Assembly: GCA_003290165.1 (NCBI GenBank)
Contig: QNQO01000810.1
Location: 248,001-312,000 of the forward strand
Length of the DNA stretch: 64,000 nt
Source of the DNA: Berberis thunbergii
Lineage: Eukaryota > Streptophyta > Magnoliopsida > Ranunculales > Berberidaceae
Reading direction: 5' to 3'
Below the pieces are notes generated by a model, which did no database searches, was not told where the DNA came from, and saw only the letters and a program-made list of their open reading frames with translations. Below are positions 45,726 to 58,200 of this stretch, in pieces; within the stretch, counting starts at the first letter, position 1, and each line of letters opens with the position of its first letter. The translations under genes were made by a program, and so were the position numbers.

Positions 45726-48118
45726 ATGGCAACTTTTTTAAGGCTTTTGTATCCGCACTTGACAAAGCACAAGGATGGACTCACATTCATGTCAGACAAG
45801 CATGGGGGATTGATAAAATCTGTTTTACATGTGTTTCCTGAAAGTAGGCACATTTCACGCATATGTATGATAGTACTTCAAAAAAACCTTTCAAGGATCA
45901 ACACTTACAAGACAAGTTGGGATGCTGCAAACTCTTACGGAGTTGAGCTTCATGATGCTTCTATGAAGTAATTGGAGAAGGATGAGCCTGGTGCAAAGCT
46001 TTGGCTGGATAATGAAGACAATAAATTGTGGGCAAGAACACACTTTGATTTGACATCAAAGTGTAAACATATATACTACTAGCAACTTTTCTGAATCATG
46101 GAACAAGATGATTCTCATACTGGAAGTTAGTGCAGAAGTTTCAGAAGTTGGTTTATAATGAATAACACTGGAGTTGTAACGAGGGTTAAAAAGATGATGG
46201 AGAGACAACAACAATAGTTCAATCTTTATAGAATAACTGGAGTAGAGAGTATTGTGGATGAAGTGGAGAAAATGTACAACAAGACATGGACCGTAAACTT
46301 GACGTTGAAGTAATGCACATGTTGCAAATGAAAACTCACTGGCATTCCTTGTATCCATGCCTATGTTGTCATCATGGAACATGAAACATGCTTGGTTTGG
46401 GTAAGTTCAAAATGTGTTGTTATTTTAGCTCTTGTAATTAAGTTATTTATCTCATAGTTGGTTTACTTCAATAGTATCTTCGTTATGCAAGTATGTTAAT
46501 GAATACTTCCATGTATGATCTTATAGAGTTGCATATCAGAGTTATGTAACAATATGTGCACCCTATCGGTTGCCCTGATTTCTGGAAAGAGGTAAGAATT
46601 AGTGTTTGTTTACCCATTTACATGTTTAAACAAAGCAAATATAATTAAATGGTGTATATTTGCATTTTTCTTAATTGATTTGTATTATTTTTGCAGCCGT
46701 CTATAATTCATCAGACCAGGAGTGAATAGGAGAGCTAAACATGAGCCAAGAGCTGGAGAACAAAGGCAACAAAATAAGTGTGGTGCATATGGAGTATATG
46801 GATGTAACAGAAAAAAAAACTTGCAAAGGGGCACCAAGAGGTATGCACTGTGTATTTTATGTTTTGTGGTGATGGAATCTTTCCATTAATTTTCATAATT
46901 CTAATTGTATTGGTTTATGTTCAGGGAAGAAAAAACATTTTTCATATTAGCAAATGTTGGAAGTGTGTCAAATGAAGTTGAAGGTTTATCAAATGTAGGG
47001 AGGCTACTACCAAAACAACCGAAGAAGTGTGGCAAATGTGGAGTGTCTGGACATAATACCAAGACATGAACCAAAGCAACTAGGGGTAGGCATCCCAACC
47101 TGCGATCCCGATCTTGTCCTGGTTTTTTCGGGTCTTATTGGGATTGATCAATCTCACCCCGATCTAGAATGGGATGGGATGGGATGAAGATTTTCAATCC
47201 CGCGAATCTCGTCCCGTCCCGAATTGATTTTTTAAACATTGTATGTATTTTATGAATTTTGTGAGTAATAGAACATGTTAGGTGGAATTCTCCAAAACTC
47301 GTATGAGATTTGTTTGATAAATGGTGTCTGAATAATTTAACAATTTGATAGTTTGTTGAGATTTCCACTTGTTATGTATGTATCATGGCATGCTCTGGCA
47401 TGTAAGAGCATATTCATCATTTCACTTGCACTTGAAATTGCAGAATCTGAAATTTGCATGAGCTTTCTACTACTGGATGTTAACATGTTGTCTCATATTT
47501 GAACTACATATGCATTTTTGTGTTTGGCTGTCTTATATGGAAACTGTTTATGTTCACTCACAAGTGTTATATCTTTTGTCATAATGCATGTTTGAATGCA
47601 GTTGTGCCTTTACAATTGATATCTGAATGCATATCTTTATGCAAGGTTAGAAAAGCATTGGAGTTTGTACATTATAGTACATTATAGGGCTTGTTGATTA
47701 TTATAGTAACATATAATATTGATTTATATTACAGTTGTTACAAGAATATATAACAGTAACATATAACATTTATAGTACATATAATATATCACATTTACTA
47801 TAATATAACTCAATTACTATAATATAATATTGAGTTATATTACAGTAACATATAACATTTATAGTACAGTACATATGACATTTACAGTATAGTATCTTTG
47901 ACATATATTACAATAACATATAACAGATAACATTTACAATATAGTATCTTTGAGTTTACCATATGGAGCATGCGGATCCCGTCCCGAACCCGTTTGGGAT
48001 GAGATGAGGTCTATCCCGTCCCGATTTCGAATGAATGGGATGTGATAGGGATGAAGTCCATCTCCTCCCATGCCCACCCCTAAAAGCAACAACTGAGCAT
48101 TTTGTACCTGACTTGTGA
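45726..48118 (+). pseudogene. Mutator-like (MULE) transposase remnant
   Basis: The transposase part reads LTFMSDKHGGLIKSVLHVFPE (about 45779-45841), then WARTHFDLTSKCKHI and NFSESWNKMIL (about 46030-46110). The SWIM-type zinc finger is visible as KLTGIPCIHAYVV (about 46330-46375). QYVHPIGCPDFWKE (46548-46590) precedes a plausible intron (46592-46696), and RPGVNRRAKHEPR follows. A second intron is likely at about 46840-46924. The end has a CGKCGVSGHN zinc knuckle whose last Cys codon is a TGA at about 47068. A hAT-like element (47081-48082) then splits the tail, which resumes as TEHFVPDL. Several stops make it nonfunctional. Confidence 0.8.
47081..48082 (+). mobile_element. Non-autonomous hAT-like element, copy 2
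   Basis: Its ends are TAGGGGTAGGCA and TGCCCACCCCTA. Perfect 8-bp duplications AAAGCAAC flank it (47073-47080 and 48083-48090), the hAT signature. Both subterminal regions carry GATCCCG, CGTCCCG and GGGATGGGATG words. The middle has an AT-rich array of TAACATATAACATTTATAGT units (about 47700-47950). No transposase frame. It shares its left end with 15619-16264 in inverted orientation. Confidence 0.92.
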
Positions 48119-50384
48119 CTGGTATTAAGAAGTTCCTATAATTTTTATTAGGTGAAAGTGTTCAAAGTGACCAACAACAAATGCTAAATCCGCTGATACT
48201 ACATTTCATTTCTTAAGAAGAAAACATCAAAAGAAGAGAATTGAGGCAGGAAGCCTAGTGTGTCACGCACCGATTTTTGAGAAAATGAAATTCTAATTAA
48301 AATATGAAAAACATAAGGGGTGCTACAATATATACAACGTAAAAGAAATATCGTCCCGATATTCGCTAAAAGAGTTAACTAAATACTCATTATAACAAAC
48401 CACTACAAGGAAAACTAGACAGAATAGTGTTACCCAAATATTGACATAAAAATATGATTACTCCCGCACATACAAGTCAAATGAATCTCATCATTATAAT
48501 CACGAAGAAAAATAAACAATACTAAAGGTTCAAGGTTCACCCTTGTCACTTTATCTTTATGATTTCTACATCGTACTCACCCGTATCCATATTTCGAGGA
48601 ACCCCTAGACTCTTTCTAGCCTAGGGTAAACTATGTTATGATACTAAACTGTCACGCCCAAATTTTTTAGAAAACAAAATCCCCGTAAAATGACCCACAG
48701 TACGCAAATTGAGGGAATGGGGGTTTAAATTGTGAAAGGAGACAATGAAGGGACAACCAGGCCCGACCATGAGCCCAAGCCAAAGAAGCTCTGCTTCAGG
48801 TCTCGAAAAAATGTCAATTTGGGGGCCCAAAATTTGGAAAAATGTAATAATTTTCTTGTTATACTTTATAGATCATTTATTCTTAGCTTAGTTGGTAAGC
48901 CCCTTTGAGCTTAATTAGTTATTAGTCAAAGGATGAATCCATGCCAAATATACTAATTAGGTTTTATTTTTCTTTGCTTTTCCCACAAAAAGACAAAAAA
49001 AAAAAAATTTGTGGGAAAAACAATGTTTGGGCAACAATTGATTTAACACTCAAGTATTTAATGAAAATGGTGTTGTTTGACCTTGGGTGGGTTAAATGTA
49101 ATATTTTAATTGAAAAATACTTACTCCAAATGAAAAATACAATGTTTTGGCGACAATGTGTTTACATTAGAATGGACGAACGGTTGATTTGAAGAAAAGG
49201 AAAAAGGACCAGCGACTAGTTTCAATTATATCATAGTTGTTGGATCAATTTCATCAAACTTGATATTAGGGTCTAGTACCATGTTAAGTCTTTTATCTAG
49301 TCAAAGTGAGTCAGTTTTGGACCCGACCATGCACTGAAATATTTTTTAAATGAACCCCAAACTTAAATACGATAAATCAAATGGACCCTAAAATCAAATA
49401 CAAGGCCCAAATGTATTTATAAAATAAATTTATAAAAGGGTTAGTAAACTACACAACTTGAAACCTTTTCTTAATTTCTACTAGAGGTGGACACGCTTTA
49501 CATTTGCGGATATTCAACATTTTTTTAAAAGGATATCAATATAAGTCATTAAGAGCAATTTAAAATGTTAGGGAATTTGGCAAATGACTTTTACTAAAAT
49601 ATTAAAAACGGCTAAAAAAAGTTTCACATTTTTTTTTTTAATGAGATCCATGTAAATGGAAGAATATGATATTGTATGAAAATTAAGTGATTGGTTATGG
49701 GCCAAATACAATGATATTACCAAATAGAGTTTAACAAAATACCCAAATCATATACTGGGTTAGAGTTTAAGAAAAATGCCCAAATCGTATCGGGTCAAAT
49801 TAGACCCATTAAACCACCTTCCAAACCCGACACATCCAGAGTTAACAGAAGAGAGAGAATAATTGTGTTGTGATGAGGCTTGATTGAATTGAAGATGATG
49901 GCTTGGGGGTGATGTTTGTTCAAAGAAGATGGAGGGGCTAGGTGGTGGTGGCCGACAGCAGTGTGGTTTCTCAGTGTCCATCCCTAACTTCTTTTTAATC
50001 CCTCACCGACTACCACCATCAATCTCTTTTTATTGCTATTAGAAAACCTGATGCTCCCAATTCGAATTCCATCTCCCTTTATCTGTTGATTGATCTTCGG
50101 TTCGATAAAAAAAAGTTGATATGTGTTTGTGTTTTAAATTAGATTTAATTCAACGATCTTTTCGTGATGGAAAAAAAATTGGGGAGTCTCGATTCGTCGA
50201 GGGATTTCCAGTGTTTGCGTTAGTAAGGGTGTGTTTGGCAGGGAAGAAAAAAGGTGAGGGATCTGGTGGTGGTTGAAATCAGAGAGAGGGAGAGGATGGG
50301 GATGGATTTTATTTAGGTAAAGAGAGCCAAAAAGGGGAGGGGTGCGGTGGTGGTCATGGTTGAACAAAGAAAGGAGGAGGAAGA
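48119..50384. other. No gene seen; short repeats
   Basis: TGTCACGC followed by an (A)nTTTTTxAGAAAA run occurs at about 48262 and 48652. TTAGCTTAGTTGGTAAGCCC at 48889 resembles a Pol III A-box of a decayed SINE. Pro-rich minus-strand frames at 49760-50424 are chance readings of G-rich DNA. Confidence 0.45.
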
Positions 50385-50410
50385 GGGGGGGGGGGGGGGG
50401 GGGGGGGGGG
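50385..50410. repeat. G26 homopolymer
   Basis: 26 consecutive G, followed by T, six G, T, GG. The length is uncertain in any assembly. Confidence 0.85.
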
Positions 50411-50644
50411 TGGGGGGTGGTCACGGTCGAATAGAGAGAGGTGGAGAGGAGATAGGAGGAGGAATTGAGAAGAAGTTTGGGTTTAGAGTTTCATAGATGA
50501 AGGTGAGAGGGAGAGGGATACGGTGGGAAATTGTAACATGAACGGGGATAAAAAGGAAAACAAAATTTAGATAAAAATATACAAAAGTTCATTGAGTTGA
50601 GTTATATAGTTAGGGGTTTGTCTAAACAGAAATCAGCGTCCACT

Positions 50645-50925
50645 AATTGTAGTTCAGTTGGTCGGACATTCACTCTCCTTGTGAGAGGTCACAGGTTCGA
50701 GACTCACCAATTAGGATTTGTGAGTTTTTACCCGATTATTAGGAGACATTTGCTCCACCGTTGATAAGCCTTCGGTAGAAAGCGAGTCTTTTGCAAGGTG
50801 GAGGCGATGGACCGGAGCGAAAGCAAAATCTCTATACGAGGGAGGGTATGAAGCATTCACACATCTCAAAGGGGTGAGCGACTTCACCCCTCCCCCACTG
50901 GTTTCCTTGCCATTTAGAATTTCTC
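50645..50925 (+). mobile_element. tRNA-derived SINE
   Basis: TAGTTCAGTTGGTCGGACA is an A-box and GGTTCGAGACTC a B-box at tRNA spacing. A ~200-bp unrelated body follows. The head matches 32060-32165. The right end TTTCCTTGCCATTTAGAA resembles the end of the foldback MITE at 43614, so that part may be a second small element. No poly(A) or target duplication is clear. Confidence 0.7.
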
Positions 50926-51599
50926 ATAGTTTAGATATCTATATCTATTTATTTATTATGAAATGCCATTATAGTAGTATCTATATCTATTTATTTATTT
51001 TAAAAAACACTATATCTTAACAATGCAATATTAAGAAAATCTCACAACACCTAAAATATCTAGAGAGCTTGGTCTAAAAACACTTATTCGTTTTTGGGAG
51101 GATGGTTTGCATGTGATCGAACGAATTCTACCCCTCTCCAACTTCTCCAAACCTATGGAGAGAATAGTAAAGTGGTCTGATCACGTGCAAACATCCTCTA
51201 AGGCATCAACCTCCATAGAAGCTCCGATGATAAAAGGAAAGAAACTTAAAAAGCTATGGATTTTATCAAATTTGTGTATGAATTAACAATAATGATAATA
51301 ATATTGGTTTCAACAAATTTAAGATTAGGATCAAAGTAAACTAAACTACGGTATTAATGCTTGGACGAAAGAGCATTATACAATCCAAATCTGATTTGCT
51401 TCCAAACTCTCAACTGGAATTTGGGCAAAGAAAATAGCAGCAACAGCAATCCCATGGTGTTTGCAGTGAGTTGCGTAACCGACTCCACCTCTAACCACAA
51501 ACAGGGGTCTCACCCAACACGTGACACATGACCTCCCTCCACTTTTCTTCGACACGTGTCCCCCAACACCATACAAGGGCCTAAGATGTAATTGACTCC
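50926..51599. other. Upstream region of the plus-strand FAR1-domain gene
   Basis: No coding signal beyond a 66-codon minus frame (51376-51576) without a domain. The promoter is presumably here, but I cannot fix a TATA box. Confidence 0.4.
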
Positions 51600-51729
51600 T
51601 CGAAGCACTCGATCGAGGAAATCATCTTGTTCGTTCGTGCGTCGAAGAAAAATCCCTCTTCCGAACGAAGAGTCGGAACCCTAGCGAGATCTCGGGCCAC
51701 TCGTAAGAGGTGGAGATCGGTGGATTCAA
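51600..51729 (+). other. Probable non-coding first exon (5' UTR) of the FAR1-domain gene
   Basis: A relatively GC-rich, ATG-free leader ends at ATTCAA followed by a strong donor GTAAGT (51730). The intron would run to the acceptor TTCTGACAG at 55237. The link to the coding exon is an inference. Confidence 0.5.
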
Positions 51730-52719
51730 GTAAGTTCTCTCTCTGATTTGGTTTCTCGATTTTGAGATGAACGAAGATTTGTTCGAAACCCTAAAATTTT
51801 CATCTTTTTGTGTTCGGTTTCGTAGAATTTGTTGTCATTAGGAAATCCAATCCATGTAATCAACTCTGATGCTTCTGATTGGAATTGTGGTTAATCGAAA
51901 TGTCAGTAATTCGGAGCCGGTGATTTGTGTAATTTTGGCGAATAAAAAGGTGTCATTCACCTCTTAAGAAAAGTATAATTGCAAAAACGTGAAATTTTCG
52001 GATCAAAATTGTTTTTTTGGCTCATTTGCTATATTAGGGTAGATATGTGTTTAAGTGATCGTTGGTTAGGAGCTTAGTTCTAAAGAGTCCATCTTTTTTG
52101 CTTCGATATGATTTGTATTCTGCAATAGTGGTGCATAGGACTGACTGACGATGGTGAATGAATTTTAACGTGTTTTGTTTGAACTAGTTTATAGAGCTTT
52201 TTTTTTTAAGTGCTTAGAAGCAAACTTCTAACTGGCACAACCAAAGCAAGTTTTCCCAAACTCCAAAACGACTACGCCAACTAATCAAGGCTCTCATTCA
52301 TAGCCTTCGGGATGAAATCCGCATTATGGAGGACAAATATCATTGAATTTCAGAATCCTTTGTTGTTGAAATTGGAAAGGAATGAAGTCAATGAGCCCAA
52401 CTGTCCAACCAAGCTTGATGTGATTGGAAACCCTGTTTCTGGCTAATCTATGTTCTTTATGCCCAGCAAACTGTGGGCCATATTAGGTTTATCTTCACTT
52501 CATAATAGGCCTGTAGCTATTGTTTTTGCACATTGTCCGAAGCTTTCTGCCTGATCTCATTGTGAACATGATAGGGTAGGTGAAACAGATGTCTTGTTTC
52601 ATTCTAGATCACCACAAATCACAGAGTAGATTAGTATTAGGGGAGAAATTTTCATTTCACCAAATACACCCGGATAGATAATTTTTCATGCCCCTAAATT
52701 ATATGCGAGTAGATTTTAA

Positions 52720-54150
52720 ACAAAAAATCGTTGTTTCTTTTTAAAGTGCCAAATATAAACGAGTTTGCTAGATTACTGGGCTGTCGAAGTGAGGAGCCGC
52801 CTTTTAGACACTTGGACGTACCTTTCGTTCAGAATAAAAAGTTGAGAAATATGAATCCAATCATTGATAGACTTCAAAATTGCTTGCCAGAAAGAGAAGC
52901 AGATATCTCTTAAAAGTGTGTCGTCCCGCTTTGGCTAAAAGCACAATGTCAAATATTCCAATTTTTATGCTATTCCGTGTTACAGTTCCAATATCAGTGG
53001 CAAACATCATAGAGTAAATCCATGGAGAATTATTTTACTGATCACAAATATCATCTTGTTAACGAAGAAATTATTTATTGCTCAAAGATTAGAGAGACGG
53101 CGTTTTGAGTATTCATAGAGTTGAGACACAAACAAAGCTTTGGTAGCAGTGTGGCTGTGGAGATTTGGTAAGGAGGAGATTAAAGAAAAATACGGAATAG
53201 AGTGATTATGAGTGATTAAAGAAAAATATGGGTTGGATGATTTTGGGTAGTAACAAAATCTGGAGAACTCTAATGAATTTTAAGTGAAATTTTGACTCAA
53301 ACATCTTTATCCAAGTGGGAAATTGGAGAAGAGTGAATTTCTGGAAGGACAAATGACTAGTTGACTGGCCTCTACTGGTTTTGTTCAAAGTTGTTCAAAG
53401 ACATTCATGCCATTTCTCTGGGGAAGCACCATTCCTTGCCCCAAGAAGAGGTCTCCGAGATGTTCATATGAACCAGCCAATCTTGGGTCTCCTAGAACTA
53501 GCCTCAATTGATGATGCTGACTACTGAAGACAAATTGATCTGGGACCACAAAATTATTGTCTTCTCGGTGAAAGACTATTTTGAGAAGCTTAATTCAGTA
53601 CCCGTCAACATTCCAAATTTAATTTATCTGACTGTTTTCTGGATAAAGCAAACATTTTAGACAAAAGTTATTTTTGTGTATTGTAGCCTATGGGAGAAAT
53701 CCTAACTTTGGACAGTCTAGCCCACTAATTGCTATGCCCTTTGTGAGGGATAAACACTGAGACCTTCAACCACCTCTTTCTTCAGTACCCTTTAACGAAG
53801 ACAGTGTGGATGTCTATTGCCGATGACAACCAGGGAATGGTTTTCATCAATGTTAATGGATATGGGAGGTCTTGGGTTATTTGAAAGGAGAAAAATAGAT
53901 GTATCCTCTTGCGAAAGAAATTAGAAGTTAACTAAAAATCTGCAACATGATCACAATCATGATTATTTAATGGGCCCTGGAACGCGGCTGAAAAGACCAC
54001 CACCTCACTGGAAAACCACTCTTTTAGGAGGTTAGCTTTCATGTATTTCAATTTTATGTGGTTTTCCTTCCCTTTTGCTTTTGCTCACCTATACCTTTTC
54101 TCTAGTTTATATTTCTTAATGTAATGAGAATACTTTATTGGTAGAAAATT
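52720..54150 (+). pseudogene. LINE remnant in the first intron: RT end to C-terminus
   Basis: VPNINEFARLLGC, PFRHLDVPF and MNPIIDRLQNCLP (52746-52890) form the end of RT. VWLWRFGKEEIKEKYG (about 53151) and VGNWRRVNFWKDK (about 53312) follow. A zinc-finger-like part in a shifted frame reads GEILTLDSL, NTETFNHLFLQYPLTKTVWM (about 53695-53815). Many stops. Same transcriptional strand as the host gene. Confidence 0.8.
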
Positions 54151-54304
54151 GTTTTTTTGAACTTGGCAGCTAACATAAATTAGCTACTTCCTGCCTGCGA
54201 CTAAGGTTTCCCATTACTGAAGACAGCAATGGAATTACTGAAGGCATGGATTGGTGTAGCTTGCTCATATATATATGTGTGCATGTGTAACTTATTTATT
54301 ATAT

Positions 54305-54650
54305 ATCAGGGAAAGCAAGAGTGAAAAGAATAGGGTTAGTGTGAGATATATATGTAGCTTATTACTTTCTATCAGGGAAAGCAAGATAGTAAAAATAATA
54401 GGATTAGTGTGAGTGGGTCTCAGACTCCCTGTATTAGTCCACTAAAAGTAATTAGCTTTAGTTATTCAGTACATGTACAACCCGTATCAGAATTGAGTGC
54501 TGAGTACTGATTCTCAGTCTCCTATCACTGGGGTCATCCTTAAAACTCAGCACTTGTGTAATGTCTCTAATTCTAAGATGATTCTCAGTCTCCCATCACT
54601 GGGGTCATCCTTAAAACTCAGTACTTGATGTCTAATTCTAACCTTGTTGA
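54305..54650. repeat. Two short tandem duplications (periods ~66 and 71)
   Basis: TATCAGGGAAAGCAAGA occurs at about 54305 and 54371. GATTCTCAGTCTCC, with TATCACTGGGGTCATCC after it, occurs at 54509 and 54580. AT-rich repeats (ATATAGTG(A/G)AAGATATACAAGA) lie further on, at about 55078-55133. Confidence 0.8.
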
Positions 54651-55284
54651 ATGTTGACATAGACTATTTTATATCCACTTTTTATAGGGAGAGGAGTTTA
54701 AATCATTTTGGAAGATAATCATTCGATAGCTATAATACCAAAAAGGGGTGCAATTGCCAAAATTTAATTCCATTTGGCATTGTTTTAAAAGGCGATTGAT
54801 GCATGCGCAACAATGCGACGTGGACCAAAACCTCCTCAATGTGTATGCATTGATATGTGTATATAATTTATATGAGCTGTCTAGTGATGCCTACGAATTA
54901 TTTAGGTGGTTTATTTTTAGATGTCAATGATATGTGCAAAGATAGAATTTACTTAAATAATAGATACAAGAGTTAATAAAATATAATAATGGAATGTTAC
55001 AATTGTTAGTTTATTAATATAGTGGAAAAAATAATATTATGCACACATACAATAGTGAAAGTTTAGAGATAACATAATATATAGTGAAAGATATACAAGA
55101 GATAACTAATATATAGTGGAAGATATACAAGAATGTTTGTAGCTGACTATAGTAAGTAATTGGGATAAAATGTCGGTTATATGGAATTATATGGTTGTTT
55201 ATAATTGTAAATGATGAACCGTGGTATATTCTGACAGTGGATTTGGAGATTCGTGAAAGTGATGGCGCGGGAACAATTGGAACA

Positions 55285-58200
55285 ATGGAAGATTCTGCAA
55301 TAGAGGAATTAAATACTTGTGAGGGCGATGCAAGTCAAGAACCCTATGAAGGCATGGCTTTTGAATCTGAAGATGCTGCAAAGTTATTCTATGATGACTA
55401 TGCCAGACGAGTTGGATTCATCGGTCGTATTGTATCATCTCGTCGTTCAGAGCGTGATGGTTCCTTTATCTCGCGTAAGCTTGCATGTAATAAGGAAGGA
55501 TTCAATCTCAGTAGTAGAAAGATCGATAGGGTTCGTATTAGGAAGAGACACAGTCAACGAGAAGGCTGCATGGCAATGATGTTGGTAAAGAGACAAAAGC
55601 TTGGAAGATGGGTTGTTACTAAGTTTGTAAAGGACCACAATCATCCATTGGTACTTAACGCCACTAAGGAGCGCCCAACTCCGGTTAGTTTTTAAACCAT
55701 CGCTTGCATTGCCTTTTGAATTATTTATTGTCTTCTTTCCCTTATTTCTTTTTTCTGACTTACAATTTATGCATCAATCACTTTTAATGGGTTTTGTCAT
55801 TCTTTATTTTAAATGTGTTGGAAAAAGGCGCTTTTGCTCTTGAAATGACAATGCTATTTAATTTGAACCATAAACAAGAAATGAATAGAGGCCTTTTTGA
55901 CTTTAGGAATAAGAAAAAGAAACTATGAAACTGGTATCAATCTATGTGTATGACTTAGGTTAAAAAGAGACACTTTTGACATTGAACTTGTTGTATGGAT
56001 TTTACTGATGTCCTAGATATAACTAGATTGTATAAGAATTATGAGGACGGAGTTGAGCTTGTAGTCTGAGTTGTATGAATAGAAGTATGCTTCAAGCTTC
56101 TTTTGCAACAAGGATTGAGTTTCTGTGTCGGTTCAGTGAGCAATATTGTTTTATTCTTCCAATGGTTGATGATTTCCCCTTTGGTGTACCAACCAAAACC
56201 TGCCTAGGCGTACTTATCCTTGAATAAACTTTCTCCATAGGGATTTGTCTTCTACGACAAAACGCCAAAGCCATTTGGCTAGTAAAGCTTGATTGCAATT
56301 TTTGTTTTTCCTCATCCCCAAGCCTTTCATTGTGTTTTGGATGACAAATCATGCCCCAACTAATAAAATGATACTTGTGGGACAAAGAGGAAGTCCACCA
56401 AAATAAGTCTCTACAAATGTTATTTATTGTATTTTCCACTGAGGTTAGGACTGTGATGAGAGAAGGAAAATGGGGTTGCTGCTAGGCTGCTTTTAATGAG
56501 TGTAGGTGGCCTGCTTTAAAGGTATCTCCCTTTCCTGCTGCTAAGCCAGCTTGAAGGCATTCAATGGATTCCACAGTTCTCTACTCTTAAACTTTGACCA
56601 GGGGCATACCTAAGTATCCGGAGGGCAGCATGTCAGATTTCATCTTAATTTCTACTAAATCCTTAATATTGTGGACTAAATAATATTGTGTAGATCACAG
56701 TCTTTTGAAAAGTTACTTTTAAGCTGAAGACTACCTCAACAGATCTGGGGTTCTCACTTGGAGCTCCTTCGCTTTATGAAAGAAAACAGTGCTATTTGAA
56801 AACTGAAGAATGGGATCTGAAGTCCCTCCTTTTGTAGCATGGATATCACCGATAGTATTTGCATTAGAAGTTTGAGTTATTCTAGTGCGGGCTTCACCAA
56901 GGGGGAGATTGTGGGGGGAGAAGAAACCCCCCTCTGTTGATACCTCTAGAAGCTTTGAAAACCACTACCGTGCTTCCATTTGGATTGACAGAAAAGGTTG
57001 CAGTTTTGATGAGAGTCAGTACCCAATTTCTGAATTTGCTCCTAAAGTCATACTTCCCTTGCAAAATAATCAATAAGACCAACAACCGTATGACAAGCCT
57101 TTGAGAAATCACATTTAACGAAAATGCCATTGATACTTGACTTGAGGCATGAGTCAATTAATTCATTGTATGAGGGGTCCATCGATAAGGTCAGGATTAG
57201 GAATCTGATAGAAATGGTGAGACTAATTACTTCATCATTTTACCCAGGTGATTTGCTGTGACTTTTGAAATGATTTTGCTATTGAGGAAATCAGGTTAAT
57301 TGGTTTTAATTCTTCAATTCTAAGGGCTCCTTTTAACTTTTAGAATTAGAGTGTAATCAACAATCCAAGAAGGATTTCTTGCTAAAATGCATCACTCTTA
57401 TCTGTAGGTTTGATCTCATAGAGCCCCAACAGTGAGAGAACAATTCTAATGGGAAGCTTCAATATTCGGACAAACGTCGTTGGGTAGGTCTGTGTTGGCA
57501 TGGGAAGCCATCAATTGGTTTCTGCAGTTCATTTTTTAGAATGATTGGTCTGGAGTCTTGTTGCATGAGAACCCGGCCGTTTCCTTAGTTTGAAGGAGTT
57601 GAATCTGCTTTTGATAACGCAGATACTTGAGGCGTACAACAATGACACTGCAGGCAACAGAGAGCTCCTTTTTTAGGTGGAGATTAATAGCAATTTCACA
57701 AGATCTCACTCCTCTGATAAGTGGGTGACAATCCAGTCATCTCTCAGTGATCTCACTTACCCTGAGGATGATATTTAATCTGACTGTACTTCAAGGGGTG
57801 CCTGCCCATGGGAATAATTGTATTTTTCTCTTAAATTCCAATGAAATATCTTAAAAAAGAAGTGGGTTGTGAAATGCATTGTTAGCTCGTTGGATCTTTA
57901 ATGCTGTGGAGACAATCCAGGCTTGAATCTTTGATGATGATGATGACCATGGTGATCTCACTTAATCTTGTTAACACTTGTTGGGATTTGATTTTGAGCC
58001 AGAGAGGAACTGTAACGCCTACAATGATTTTGTGCTAGGGAGTATTTGGGTGGGGGGTGGGTGTTGTGGTTTGTGTGTGTGGTGGGGGGTGGGAACTATG
58101 GGTTGAAATAATGTAATAGCTGTAGTTGTTTGTAAGGTATTCATTGTATTCGTTGTGTTCGCTTTTTAAAGGATTTGCGCTTAAAATAAAAAGAAGTCAT

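Noticed and set aside
49760..50424. Pro-rich minus-strand proteins
   Set aside because: Frames result from G-rich plus-strand DNA including the G26 run; no start context or domain.
50645..50730. tRNA gene
   Set aside because: A- and B-boxes are present but the cloverleaf is incomplete, and the head is repeated at 32060, which fits a SINE.
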